Assembly: GCF_030582395.1 (NCBI RefSeq)
Contig: NZ_CP104381.1
Span: forward strand, 2,232,001 to 2,296,000
DNA length: 64,000 nucleotides
From: Ralstonia pickettii
Lineage (GTDB): Bacteria > Pseudomonadota > Gammaproteobacteria > Burkholderiales > Burkholderiaceae
Direction of reading: 5' to 3'
The notes beneath the pieces were generated by a model, which was not told where the DNA came from, searched no databases, and was given only the letters and a program-made list of their open reading frames with translations. Shown here piece after piece: positions 48,424-55,368 of this stretch; within the stretch, counting starts at the first letter, position 1; each line of letters begins with the position of its first letter. Both the position numbers and the translations under genes were made by a program.

Positions 48424-48892
48424 GCGCGTCCTCGTTCGGTTGGCGTTTTGGCTTGTGCTTCGATTTGGGAGATGAGGAAGCAGAGCCCTTGGCACCCCCG
48501 ATGCCTTCGGCGGCTTCAATCCGTGCCCGGATGCCGTCGTAGACAACGAGTTTGACGCGCAGCACGGCCAGGGTCTCGGCCCGCGCGCGCAGCTCCGCTT
48601 CCAGCGCCGCCGCATGCAACTCCAGCAGACGTTGGCGCGCCGACACACTCTCCAGACTGTCGCCCTGCCGCCGCAGCGCGGCGTACGCCTGCATCTGCGC
48701 GATCGGCATGCCGGTATCGCGCAGGCGCAGCAGGAACTCCAGCCACGTCATGTCTTCGGCACGGAAGACACGATGGCCGTTATCGCGCCGCTGCACGCTG
48801 TCGAGCAGGCCGATGCGCTCGTAATAGCGCAGCGTATGCGTCGACAGGCCGGTGGCTTCTGCAACCTGGGCGATGGTCAGGAATGTGGTCAT
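48326..48892 (-). CDS. MerR-family regulator
   Basis: A 188-residue MerR-type regulator. The DNA-binding domain is at the N-terminus (TIAQVAEATGLSTHTLRYYERIGLL, seen in two overlapping stretches) with the wing RRDNGHRVFRAEDM. A dimer coiled coil follows at about residues 78-125. The last 60 residues are basic and disordered and are encoded partly within the downstream CMD-family gene (98-base overlap). It has no cysteine or histidine cluster for metals, so an organic or electrophile signal is more likely. A classic MerR promoter lies directly upstream. Confidence 0.9.
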   Translation of the reverse strand: MTTFLTIAQVAEATGLSTHTLRYYERIGLLDSVQRRDNGHRVFRAEDMTWLEFLLRLRDTGMPIAQMQAYAALRRQGDSLESVSARQRLLELHAAALEAELRARAETLAVLRVKLVVYDGIRARIEAAEGIGGAKGSASSSPKSKHKPKRQPNEDAHDPDQPHRTSRKPRQPAGRPLRAGLAKTQGSR

Positions 48893-48898
48893 GAACGG

Positions 48899-48929
48899 AG
48901 CTTAGAAGTTAGAGCGCACTCTAAGTCAA
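48899..48929 (-). promoter_or_regulatory. MerR-type promoter with dyad, probably leaderless
   Basis: On the minus strand TTGACT (48929-48924) is a -35. It is followed by the dyad TTAGAG-N4-CTCTAA (48924-48909), a 19-bp spacer and TAAGCT (48904-48899) as -10. The long spacer with a central dyad is the hallmark of MerR-activated promoters. The start point would fall at or next to the ATG at 48892, and no ribosome site is present, so the mRNA may be leaderless. Confidence 0.75.
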
Positions 48930-48959
48930 GCGACTTTACGCGAATTCTTCCGGGCCTCC

Positions 48960-48996
48960 CAAAACAAAGCGCCGGCCCCTTTTCGGAGGCCGGCGC
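48960..48996 (-). terminator. Rho-independent terminator for the small exported protein gene
   Basis: GCGCCGGCC (48969-48977) and GGCCGGCGC (48988-48996) make a 9-bp stem. On the minus strand a T-rich tail (TTTGTTTT) follows. It lies 33 bp past the stop codon at 49030. Confidence 0.8.
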
Positions 48997-49029
48997 CTGT
49001 GTGCAGAAAAAACGGCAGGCTGCAGCTGA

Positions 49030-49257
49030 TCAGCCGCCCACGCCGTATGCGCTCTTGTCCTGCAGCTTCGGACGGTGGTCGCGCTTCTTTTTCTTCTTGT
49101 GATGGTGAGCCTTCTTCTCGCCTGCGGCCGGTGCCGATGCCGCAGGTGCCGGCGCGGCGGCAGGCGAGGCAGGGGCCGGGGCAGCCGGCGCGGAAGCCTG
49201 CGCAAATGCGCCGGCGCTGAAGACTGCAGCCACAAGGGCAGCCAGGAGCTTGTTCAT
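49030..49257 (-). CDS. Small Ala/Pro-rich exported protein with Lys/His tail
   Basis: A 75-residue protein. The signal peptide (MNKLLAALVAAVFSAGAFAQ) is followed by an Ala/Pro-rich stretch. A basic tail follows with His-His-His and six lysines or more in a row (AHHHKKKKKRD). No fold is expected. It is monocistronic, with its own terminator. Function unknown; binding of metal, nucleic acid or anionic polymer would fit the composition. It resembles the divergent gene at 49672 in build. Confidence 0.7.
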   Translation of the reverse strand: MNKLLAALVAAVFSAGAFAQASAPAAPAPASPAAAPAPAASAPAAGEKKAHHHKKKKKRDHRPKLQDKSAYGVGG

Positions 49258-49284
49258 CGTGTTGTCCTTATAGAAGAGACTGGT

Positions 49285-49488
49285 TTATGGCGCGTTCCGG
49301 TACTGGATGGAGCGTGACCCAATCCGCTCCCGCACCTGCTGTGCAATGCGCGGCCCGATATCGGAATGACCCGGAATGACCCGCGCATCACCATGCAGTG
49401 TGGTGTAGGTGCCAGCGGTTGTCCACCCGAAGCCTGACGGTACGCCAATGCGCACGCCGGAGCCTTGATGTGTCTCAACCCATCGCAA
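49285..49488 (-). pseudogene. Possible HicA-like remnant
   Basis: A 67-residue frame. Its end (LHGDARVIPGHSDIGPRIAQ, then QVRERIG) has the feel of the HicA/YcfA toxin C-terminus (IPxH... followed by a helix), and the start (WVETHQGSG) recalls the GSH segment. There is no ATG with a ribosome site, no HicB partner and no N-terminal helix. I treat it as a possible gene remnant only. It could equally be chance coding. Confidence 0.2.
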
Positions 49489-49671
49489 GCAACAGCAGAG
49501 GCGCCAAAACTCACCTTGTTACGCGCGCTTACACCGTGGGAAGAACGCTTACAAACGGCGGTCAGCGCGTCCGCAATGTCAGGCGTTTTTGGAGGCATGG
49601 ATCGCAAATGGGACGAGATCCATGTATCTGGAGTCCCAACATCCCGCTTGAATCTGATTAAGGAGTCTCAC

Positions 49672-49944
49672 ATGAAAGTCGCTCAATCCCTGGCCGCTCT
49701 GATCGTTGCTGGTGCCTTCGCAGCCCCCGTGTTCGCGGCTGGCACCGCCTCCGCACCGGCCGCCGCACCTGCACCGGCCGCGACCGCTGCAGCGACGACC
49801 ACCGATGCCGCTTCGGCACCGAAGGCTGAAGCCAAGCACGAGAAGAAGCACGCTCACAAGAAGGCCCACAAGGCTGCAGCCAAGTCGGAAGCCAAGACCG
49901 ACGCCGCTTCGGCACCGAAGGCCGCTGCGCCCGCCAAGCAATAA
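49672..49944 (+). CDS. Small Ala/Lys-rich exported protein
   Basis: A 90-residue protein with a signal peptide (MKVAQSLAALIVAGAFAAPV, cleaved near AAG). Then follow Ala/Pro/Thr repeats and a Lys/His-rich core (HEKKHAHKKAHKAAAKSEAK). The phrase DAASAPKAEA/DAASAPKAAA occurs twice, so the gene contains an internal repeat. AAGGAG precedes the ATG. Monocistronic with a strong terminator. Such proteins are common and uncharacterised in Burkholderiaceae. It is divergent from and similar in composition to the gene at 49030-49257. Confidence 0.75.
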   Translation: MKVAQSLAALIVAGAFAAPVFAAGTASAPAAAPAPAATAAATTTDAASAPKAEAKHEKKHAHKKAHKAAAKSEAKTDAASAPKAAAPAKQ

Positions 49945-49960
49945 GGCCGTCGCGCCATGA

Positions 49961-49991
49961 AAAACGCCGGGACATTCCCGGCGTTTTTTTT
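49961..49991. terminator. Rho-independent terminator
   Basis: AACGCCGGG (49963-49971) and CCCGGCGTT (49977-49985) form a 9-bp stem with a 5-base loop, followed by TTTTTTTT and preceded by AAAA. It can serve both the small exported protein gene and the convergent phosphatase gene. Confidence 0.92.
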
Positions 49992-50008
49992 GCCTGCTTA
50001 GCAGTGCA

Positions 50009-51742
50009 TCAATGCAGATGCGGCAGACGCTTCGTGCCTTCGATCTGCACGGCTTGCAGTTCATGCGGCTTGAGGCCCAGCTCGCTCAGGATGGTCGGCG
50101 CGATCTGATTGGTATCGACGCGCTCGTCCACGATGCCAGCGTTGACACCCGCCCCCCACACCACGATCGGCACATGGCGATTTTCGGGACGGAAGCCGCC
50201 GTGCTCGGCGATCTTCGATAGCTTGCTGCCGGCCCACACCGTGCCCTGCTGCGCGATACCGACGACATCCGGAATGCGATCATCGCTGGGCTTCGCGCCA
50301 AAGAAGTCAGCCACCTCCTCGCCCACCACGAAGCGGCTCGCGCCGGCTTGCGTAAAGGGCTTGGCGATGGCATTGCCCGCCGAATCCGAGCCCACCCCTG
50401 TACCCGAATAGCCCAGCAGGAAGTGCTTCGTGAAGTGCAGTGCGGCCGGTGAGCGGTCGTTCAACCACAGCAGGATGCCGTCGTCGTCCATCGCGTGCGC
50501 AACGAGATGCGGCTTGGTCGCGTCCTTGCAGGTTGCGGCGTACTTTTCCCATGCGCAGTTGAGCGCGTCGATCATGTCGCCGTCGTTGACGATGGTGAGG
50601 TCTGCGCGGCTGTCGGGCGACTGGCCGTGCTTGGCCGACACGATCACCACCGTGTTGGACGGGTCGGCCGCCTTGACCAGCTCGCCAAGCTTGTTGTCGA
50701 CGAAGGTCAGCGCGCTTTGCAGGACCACACCCGGCACTGCGCCGTTGTTGATGTAGCCACCCAGGCCGCCCGATACCTTGTTGGCAGTGTTGGACGGGTC
50801 CGGGTAATACGCCGACTTGTTCAGCTTCTGTGCGGTCGACACAGCCTGGAAGTTCATGCCAAGGATGGCAGGCACGCCGGGTGTGCCGTTGCCGGCGTGG
50901 TCGTGGCCCTTGAGCCAGTTCAACACGGCCTGCACCTTGAAGCTGTCGTAACGCTGCGTGTTCGTATTGTCTTTGGTCCAATCGGCACCGGGGCCGGCGG
51001 GCAGCGACGGGTCGGTTACCGAGCTGTTGATCTCGGGCGCGAACAGGTCGTCGATACCCTTGCCGCTCGGTCCGTTGAGGATTTCGTACGCGGCATGCTT
51101 GTCAGACCATGCCGTACGCAAACCATGCTTGCGCGCCACTTCAAACACCGTGTTGACCTTCAGATACTGGTGCGGATACACCGGAGCACAGGTGACGGGC
51201 GACACCGGTAGAAAGCTCGGGTCGATCAGGTCCTGCGCGCGGCCCGTCAGCTGCGAGATCTTTGAGAAATCCGCATACAGGCCTGGGATGCCCTGGCCGC
51301 TGTCAAGACGGTTCGGGTCTTTCGCGATCACTTCCGCATAGAAAACTTCAGCGCCGGGCTTGGTGGTGTGGCAGTTGGCGGCTGTCGTGCCGGCCGGAAG
51401 CAGGCTGCGGCTGTACGCGTCGTCGTAGTAGATGCCGGTGGTCTTCGGGTTGCCGCCGGTCACCTGGCCGACCATGCCCGGAAACGAGTCGGACGGGAAC
51501 GGCGTGCGGGCATTGCGGTAGCTCACGCCGTGGCGCACAAGGTGCGCCAGTGTGGAGCCGGGATGGTTGCCGACGTACCAGTCGAGGTCGGACTGGTGCA
51601 AGCCGTCGACCGAAATCAGCAGGACATGCTTCGCGCGCGCGTGGCTCGCATGATCGTCATCGTCATCGGCGTGCACGTGTGCAGACAGACCACATGCCAG
51701 CGTGGAAAGCACGGCAACAGCAAGAGTTTTCTGGGGGGACAC
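50009..51742 (-). CDS. Secreted alkaline phosphatase-superfamily protein
   Basis: A 577-residue exported hydrolase of the type I phosphodiesterase/nucleotide pyrophosphatase group. The signal peptide ends GLSAHVHA and is followed by an Asp-rich stretch (DDDDDH). Metal-site residues are suggested by LLISVDGLHQSDL, the nucleophile region TPFPSDSFPGM, SDKHAAYEIL and VSAKHGQSPDS, with HVPIVVWGAG near the C-terminus. The best start is GTG at 51742, with AGAGGAGA seven bases upstream; the longer frame lacks a signal peptide. Substrate unknown. It stands alone. Confidence 0.82.
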   Translation of the reverse strand: MSPQKTLAVAVLSTLACGLSAHVHADDDDDHASHARAKHVLLISVDGLHQSDLDWYVGNHPGSTLAHLVRHGVSYRNARTPFPSDSFPGMVGQVTGGNPKTTGIYYDDAYSRSLLPAGTTAANCHTTKPGAEVFYAEVIAKDPNRLDSGQGIPGLYADFSKISQLTGRAQDLIDPSFLPVSPVTCAPVYPHQYLKVNTVFEVARKHGLRTAWSDKHAAYEILNGPSGKGIDDLFAPEINSSVTDPSLPAGPGADWTKDNTNTQRYDSFKVQAVLNWLKGHDHAGNGTPGVPAILGMNFQAVSTAQKLNKSAYYPDPSNTANKVSGGLGGYINNGAVPGVVLQSALTFVDNKLGELVKAADPSNTVVIVSAKHGQSPDSRADLTIVNDGDMIDALNCAWEKYAATCKDATKPHLVAHAMDDDGILLWLNDRSPAALHFTKHFLLGYSGTGVGSDSAGNAIAKPFTQAGASRFVVGEEVADFFGAKPSDDRIPDVVGIAQQGTVWAGSKLSKIAEHGGFRPENRHVPIVVWGAGVNAGIVDERVDTNQIAPTILSELGLKPHELQAVQIEGTKRLPHLH

Positions 51743-51964
51743 GGGTTTCTCCTCTGGATTACCGCCATCGGGCGGCCCGGTCACGCTAGCCTTGCTGTAT
51801 GTCGGCCCGGCGACCTGTCCGTGTCGCTCGCATGACAAATGTAACGTCGGCCCGCCGGCCGGATGAGCCAACGTTTGCACCATCATCAACCGTTCGGGCG
51901 GTTCTACTAGAATGGCGTGCCCGTCGTTCCGTCCAATCGCGTTTCTCTCCAGTTCCGTTCGCTC

Positions 51965-52786
51965 ATGCTGCTGCCTTCGCGTGCCCCGCTCCGCCTTCTG
52001 CTCCGTCTTTCCTCGGTCTTGGTTAGCGCGTTGTCAATCAGCGCTGCCCAGGCACAGACGGCCCCTGCCGCCAACGCGGAAAACAGCGCAGAGGCCGGCG
52101 ACTGGAGCATCGCTGTCGGCCCGGCGATTTACATGTCGCCCAAGTATCCCGGTGCAAAATCAAGCTTCGTGTTTCCGTGGATCGATCAGGAAATCGAATA
52201 CAGGCACCGGTTCTTTTCCAAAGGGATGGACTTTGCCGGCGTCTACCTCGCCAACAACGACACTTGGCAGGTGGGCGGTAACTTCCAGTTCGACCCGACG
52301 TGGCGCCATGCGCATGACGACGCGCGCCTGAATGGCCTGGGGAATGTCAACGTCACGGTGCGCGCCAAGGCGTTCGCTCAGTACACGGTGTCGCTCCTCA
52401 CGTTGTCCACCGATGCGGAGCAGGACATCCTTGGTAACCGGCAGGGGTTGATCGTCAATGCCGATGCCTACGCGAGTGCGCCGGTGGGCCGCTGGCTGTT
52501 CAGCCTCGGCACCGGCGTGTCATGGACGAACGGCCAGTACATGCGTACGTTCTTCGGCGTGGACGATGGGCAGAGCGCGCGTTCGGGCCTGCCGGTATTT
52601 GCCACGCACGCGGGGCTGCGCGACATCCACTTCAACGCCATCGTCACGTGCAAGCTCGATGACCGGTGGACGGCCAATGGCTCGCTCACGGTAGCGCGAC
52701 TGCGTGGCGATGCGGCGGACAGCCCGGTCACGCAGCGCCGCCAGCAGGCCACGGCCATGGCCTCCCTCACGTACCGGTTCCGCTGA
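51965..52786 (+). CDS. MipA/OmpV-family outer-membrane protein
   Basis: A 273-residue protein. The signal peptide ends SISAAQAQ. The mature part is an alternating beta-strand sequence (WSIAVGPAIYMSPKYPG, FDPTWRHAHDDARLNGLG, LFSLGTGVSWTNGQYM) ending in SLTYRFR with a terminal aromatic pattern, as in OmpV/MipA. MipA bridges murein enzymes in E. coli; other members differ, so the role is open. The start at 51965 gives a normal signal peptide, but no good ribosome site is visible and a GTG at 51917 is possible. Confidence 0.82.
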   Translation: MLLPSRAPLRLLLRLSSVLVSALSISAAQAQTAPAANAENSAEAGDWSIAVGPAIYMSPKYPGAKSSFVFPWIDQEIEYRHRFFSKGMDFAGVYLANNDTWQVGGNFQFDPTWRHAHDDARLNGLGNVNVTVRAKAFAQYTVSLLTLSTDAEQDILGNRQGLIVNADAYASAPVGRWLFSLGTGVSWTNGQYMRTFFGVDDGQSARSGLPVFATHAGLRDIHFNAIVTCKLDDRWTANGSLTVARLRGDAADSPVTQRRQQATAMASLTYRFR

Positions 52787-52960
52787 CATCCAGGCCAACA
52801 TCGGGCGCCACGATGCGCGCAATCGCTTGCGCAGGCAGGGGGTTCCTTGCCTTGCGTCCGAGGGAACGAGGCAATCCGACCATGAAACCAGAACTTGCCC
52901 CGCGCGCCTCTCACCCAAAAGGACCATGCTTCCTTTTCACAACAGGCACGCACGTGCATT

Positions 52961-52984
52961 AGCGCAATCGCGCTGCTTTTTTTG
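52961..52984 (+). terminator. Weak terminator-like hairpin
   Basis: AGCGC-AATC-GCGCT is a 5-bp stem followed by GC and then seven T residues. It is 175 bp past the MipA-family gene and could end its transcript. The stem is short. Confidence 0.45.
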
Positions 52985-53085
52985 CTAGTCTGTTTCGCAA
53001 GCGGCGATCACTTCCGATCAATGCGCGGGCAGTGAACGGTGTCTTCCCACCGGCGGCGGACACCGCAAGACAGGAGGGCTTGACC

Positions 53086-53553
53086 ATGTTGCGGTGGATT
53101 GCAAACTGGGCCTTGAGCCACGCACCCTCTCCCGAGAAGCAGGCCGAACGCGCGCTAAGCGAATTGCGCATGGAGCTGTACCAGGCAGAGCAGCGCGTGA
53201 TGGATGCACAAATGCACGCGGACTATTACCGCGCCCGTATCACGTTCCTGGAAGACGTCGTCAAGAAAGGCATCGAGCGCGTTTCCGACCAGCGCAAGGG
53301 CAAGCAGGAAAGCGCCCACGCATTGCGCGCCGGGCTCAAGTTCACGGCCGAGCTGTGGCGCGAATCGCAATCGCGCGACTCGCATGTGCTCAAGCGCCGC
53401 ACGGCGATGTCGTTCATCGACCCGCACGACGCCCAGGCCGACGACTCGCACGCGCCCAAGATCCACCACTTCTCGAAGATCCCCGTGGATTCGGCGTTCG
53501 ACGACAACGTGAGTGCGCTGCCCTCCAAGCACGCCGCGGCGGAAAAGGCGTAG
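53086..53553 (+). CDS. Hypothetical coiled-coil-like protein
   Basis: A 155-residue protein that I do not recognise. The first 110 residues are strongly helical and charged (EKQAERALSELRMELYQAEQ, then RARITFLEDVVKKGIERVSD), suggesting a coiled coil. The C-terminal 45 are Asp/His/Ser-rich and probably disordered. No signal peptide or membrane segment. AGGAGG eight bases before the ATG at 53086 makes translation likely. It has no clear operon partner. Confidence 0.7.
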   Translation: MLRWIANWALSHAPSPEKQAERALSELRMELYQAEQRVMDAQMHADYYRARITFLEDVVKKGIERVSDQRKGKQESAHALRAGLKFTAELWRESQSRDSHVLKRRTAMSFIDPHDAQADDSHAPKIHHFSKIPVDSAFDDNVSALPSKHAAAEKA

Positions 53554-53560
53554 GGCGTGC

Positions 53561-53579
53561 GCTGGCCGGTGCGGCCAGC
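53561..53579. other. GC-rich hairpin between convergent genes
   Basis: GCTGGCC (53561-53567) and GGCCAGC (53573-53579) form a perfect stem with a 5-base loop between the unknown gene and the binding-protein gene. No T-run on either side. Confidence 0.4.
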
Positions 53580-53639
53580 CCGCAGTGAGCGCCCTTCTGT
53601 TGCGTCGACACGTTCGGCTCCGTGCGCAAGCGGTGGCGT

Positions 53640-54521
53640 CTACGGTGCCACCATTGACACGCCGTACTGGGCAAAAATCCGCTGCAGTTCGCCGCTCGCA
53701 CGCAGCGCGTTGAGCGCGCTCTCGAGCGCCTGTGCCAGTTCGCGCTGATCCGCCTTGACGGCCATGCCGATCGCCCAGCCACGTGGCGGCAACAGCGGCG
53801 ACTGCAGTTCGGTTGCCACAAAGCGCGTGGCAGGCGGGCTCTGCGTTTTCAACGCGTTTTCATACTGCGCGCGCGTCACCATTGCCGCGGCAATCTGCCC
53901 GGAAAACAGCGCACGCAGGGCCTCGTTGGCCTCCGGGTAGATCTTCACCTTGTCGCGAAGGCCGCCGTTGGCGCCGGCAAGCAGTGCGCTTGCGCCGCCC
54001 GATCCCTGCTCGGCGCCGGTCGCCTGGCCAGCAAGGTCTTCGAAACTGCTGACCTTGCCGACGCGGTCGCTGTCGTACACCAGCACATAGGCTTCACGCA
54101 GGTACGGCGCAAAAATCAGCACCTGGCCATTCTGGCGAATGAAGTTCGGGTCGACCGGCACATGCAGCATCACGTCGGCTGGGCCATATCCAAGGTAATG
54201 CCCCTTCCAGACCATGTTGCGCAGGTCGCCCGACATGCCATCCTCATCGGCATCGAACGGCAGCAACGACGCCGACAGCCCCATCTGTTTGCCGAGCGCG
54301 TTGGCAAGCGCCACGTCGATGCCGCTGAGCTGTCCCCCGACGTTATCGGAGAACGGTGGCAGCCCCTTGTACAGCGCGACCTTCAGCGCGCCGCTCTGGC
54401 GGATCTTCGCCATGTCGGCGTGGGCAGGCGCGACACTACCTACCATGGCTGCCGCAGCAAACAGCAGGCTGGCAAGGCGACGTAAGACGCGGGCCGCAGC
54501 CAACCGGAAACGGGCGTTCAT
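53640..54521 (-). CDS. Quinoprotein dehydrogenase-associated binding protein (XoxJ/TIGR03871-like)
   Basis: A 293-residue periplasmic protein with the family 3 binding fold. The signal peptide ends SVAPAHA|DM. The core shows SGALKVALYKGLPPFSD, GIDVALANALGKQMG, then DEDGMSGDLRNMVWKGHYLG and the ADVMLHVPVDPNF pattern that marks the quinoprotein-associated group. Members lie beside PQQ alcohol dehydrogenases and cytochromes, and are thought to help mature or activate the dehydrogenase rather than import a solute. GGAGAGG precedes the ATG. It lies 95 bp downstream of the cytochrome gene, probably in one operon. Confidence 0.88.
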   Translation of the reverse strand: MNARFRLAAARVLRRLASLLFAAAAMVGSVAPAHADMAKIRQSGALKVALYKGLPPFSDNVGGQLSGIDVALANALGKQMGLSASLLPFDADEDGMSGDLRNMVWKGHYLGYGPADVMLHVPVDPNFIRQNGQVLIFAPYLREAYVLVYDSDRVGKVSSFEDLAGQATGAEQGSGGASALLAGANGGLRDKVKIYPEANEALRALFSGQIAAAMVTRAQYENALKTQSPPATRFVATELQSPLLPPRGWAIGMAVKADQRELAQALESALNALRASGELQRIFAQYGVSMVAP

Positions 54522-54616
54522 GAGACCTCTCCTGGCGGAAAAAATGCGCGAGCCGACGCACACGAAGGCAGGGACAGCATCGGCTCGCAAAGCTGCCATA
54601 GCGGCAGCCCGACCTA

Positions 54617-55102
54617 CTACTCCTGTACGCGGCGCGATTCCAGATACGTCTTGATCGACCAGACCGCTTCCTGGCTGAGCACGCCATCAAAGGGCGGCAT
54701 GTAGACGCGGCCGTCGCGGGTGCGCCCGTGGCGGACGGTGGCGGTGAAGTACTGCGACACCTCGCCGTAGCAGGCTTCCTTCTTCTTGGCGTCGGCCAGC
54801 GACATGCAATCGGTGTCGAGCTTGCGCAGGTCGGGGGCGATGCCACCGGAGATGGCCTCCAGCCCGTGGCAACGCGCGCAGTTCTGGTTGAAAGCGGAGG
54901 ATCCGATCCGCAGTGCTTCGTCGTGTGCGGGGCCCGTCCGGTATGGATTGTCCTGACGCCAATCGGCGCCGAGTTGCGGTAAGGTGTGCGTGTCTACGGC
55001 CTGCGGTGTGACATCGCCGTGAGCGGATACGGCTGCGGGCAATCCCCCGGCCAGAAGTGCGCAGGCAGAAAGCAGCGCGAGCAAGTTGCGAGGCGTTTTC
55101 AA
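54617..55102 (-). CDS. pedF: Cytochrome c-550, PedF type
   Basis: A 161-residue periplasmic cytochrome c. The start is TTG at 55102, with AAGGAG six bases upstream; no ATG fits. The signal peptide runs to VSAHG. The heme site is CARCH (residues 75-79), with MPPF as likely axial Met region. Two more cysteines (TDCMS, EACYG) are typical of the PedF family and may form a disulfide. It would accept electrons from the PQQ alcohol dehydrogenase. A sigma-54 promoter candidate precedes it. Confidence 0.88.
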   Translation of the reverse strand: MKTPRNLLALLSACALLAGGLPAAVSAHGDVTPQAVDTHTLPQLGADWRQDNPYRTGPAHDEALRIGSSAFNQNCARCHGLEAISGGIAPDLRKLDTDCMSLADAKKKEACYGEVSQYFTATVRHGRTRDGRVYMPPFDGVLSQEAVWSIKTYLESRRVQE

Positions 55103-55147
55103 GAGTGTCTCCTTGTTGTCGTTGAAGCGATCTTTTGGAGGCATTTC

Positions 55148-55165
55148 TGCAAGAGCCATACCAAG
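55148..55165 (-). promoter_or_regulatory. Candidate sigma-54 promoter for pedF
   Basis: Reading leftward, TTGGTATGGCTCTTGCA has the required GG-N10-GC spacing, with an exact TTGCA -12 element and TTGG at -24 (two mismatches in the CAC part). It lies about 46 bp before the pedF TTG start, on the same strand, next to a sigma-54 activator gene. Confidence 0.65.
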
Positions 55166-55257
55166 GCGCAAACCTGCCGGCAATCCCGGGCAACGTCCCT
55201 TAGGCGCTCCAGAGACCGGAAGCCGGGGTTGGCACAGGTGCTCAGGAATGCAACACC

Positions 55258-55274
55258 CTGGCAAGGGTCTTGCT
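55258..55274 (+). promoter_or_regulatory. Candidate sigma-54 promoter for the activator gene
   Basis: CTGGCAAGGGTCTTGCT differs from the consensus YTGGCACG-N4-TTGCW at one position, and GG and GC are exactly 10 bases apart. It points to the regulator ATG 95 bp away. Direct repeats GCAACAC (55250-55256 and 55282-55288) flank it, as does an ACCGGAAG/CTTCCGGT inverted repeat (55215-55222, 55288-55295). Confidence 0.65.
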
Positions 55275-55368
55275 TCATGGCGCAACACTTCCGGTTCGCA
55301 CCTTGACCAAGTCAGGCGATCCGGGCGACCCGCACACAGATTGCGGGCGAGGTTAAAGGAGACACACC

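Noticed and set aside
55231..55248. TTGGCAC near 55229-55235 as a second sigma-54 -24 element on the plus strand
   Set aside because: The bases at the -12 position (CTCA) do not fit TTGC, so the required GG-N10-GC spacing fails.
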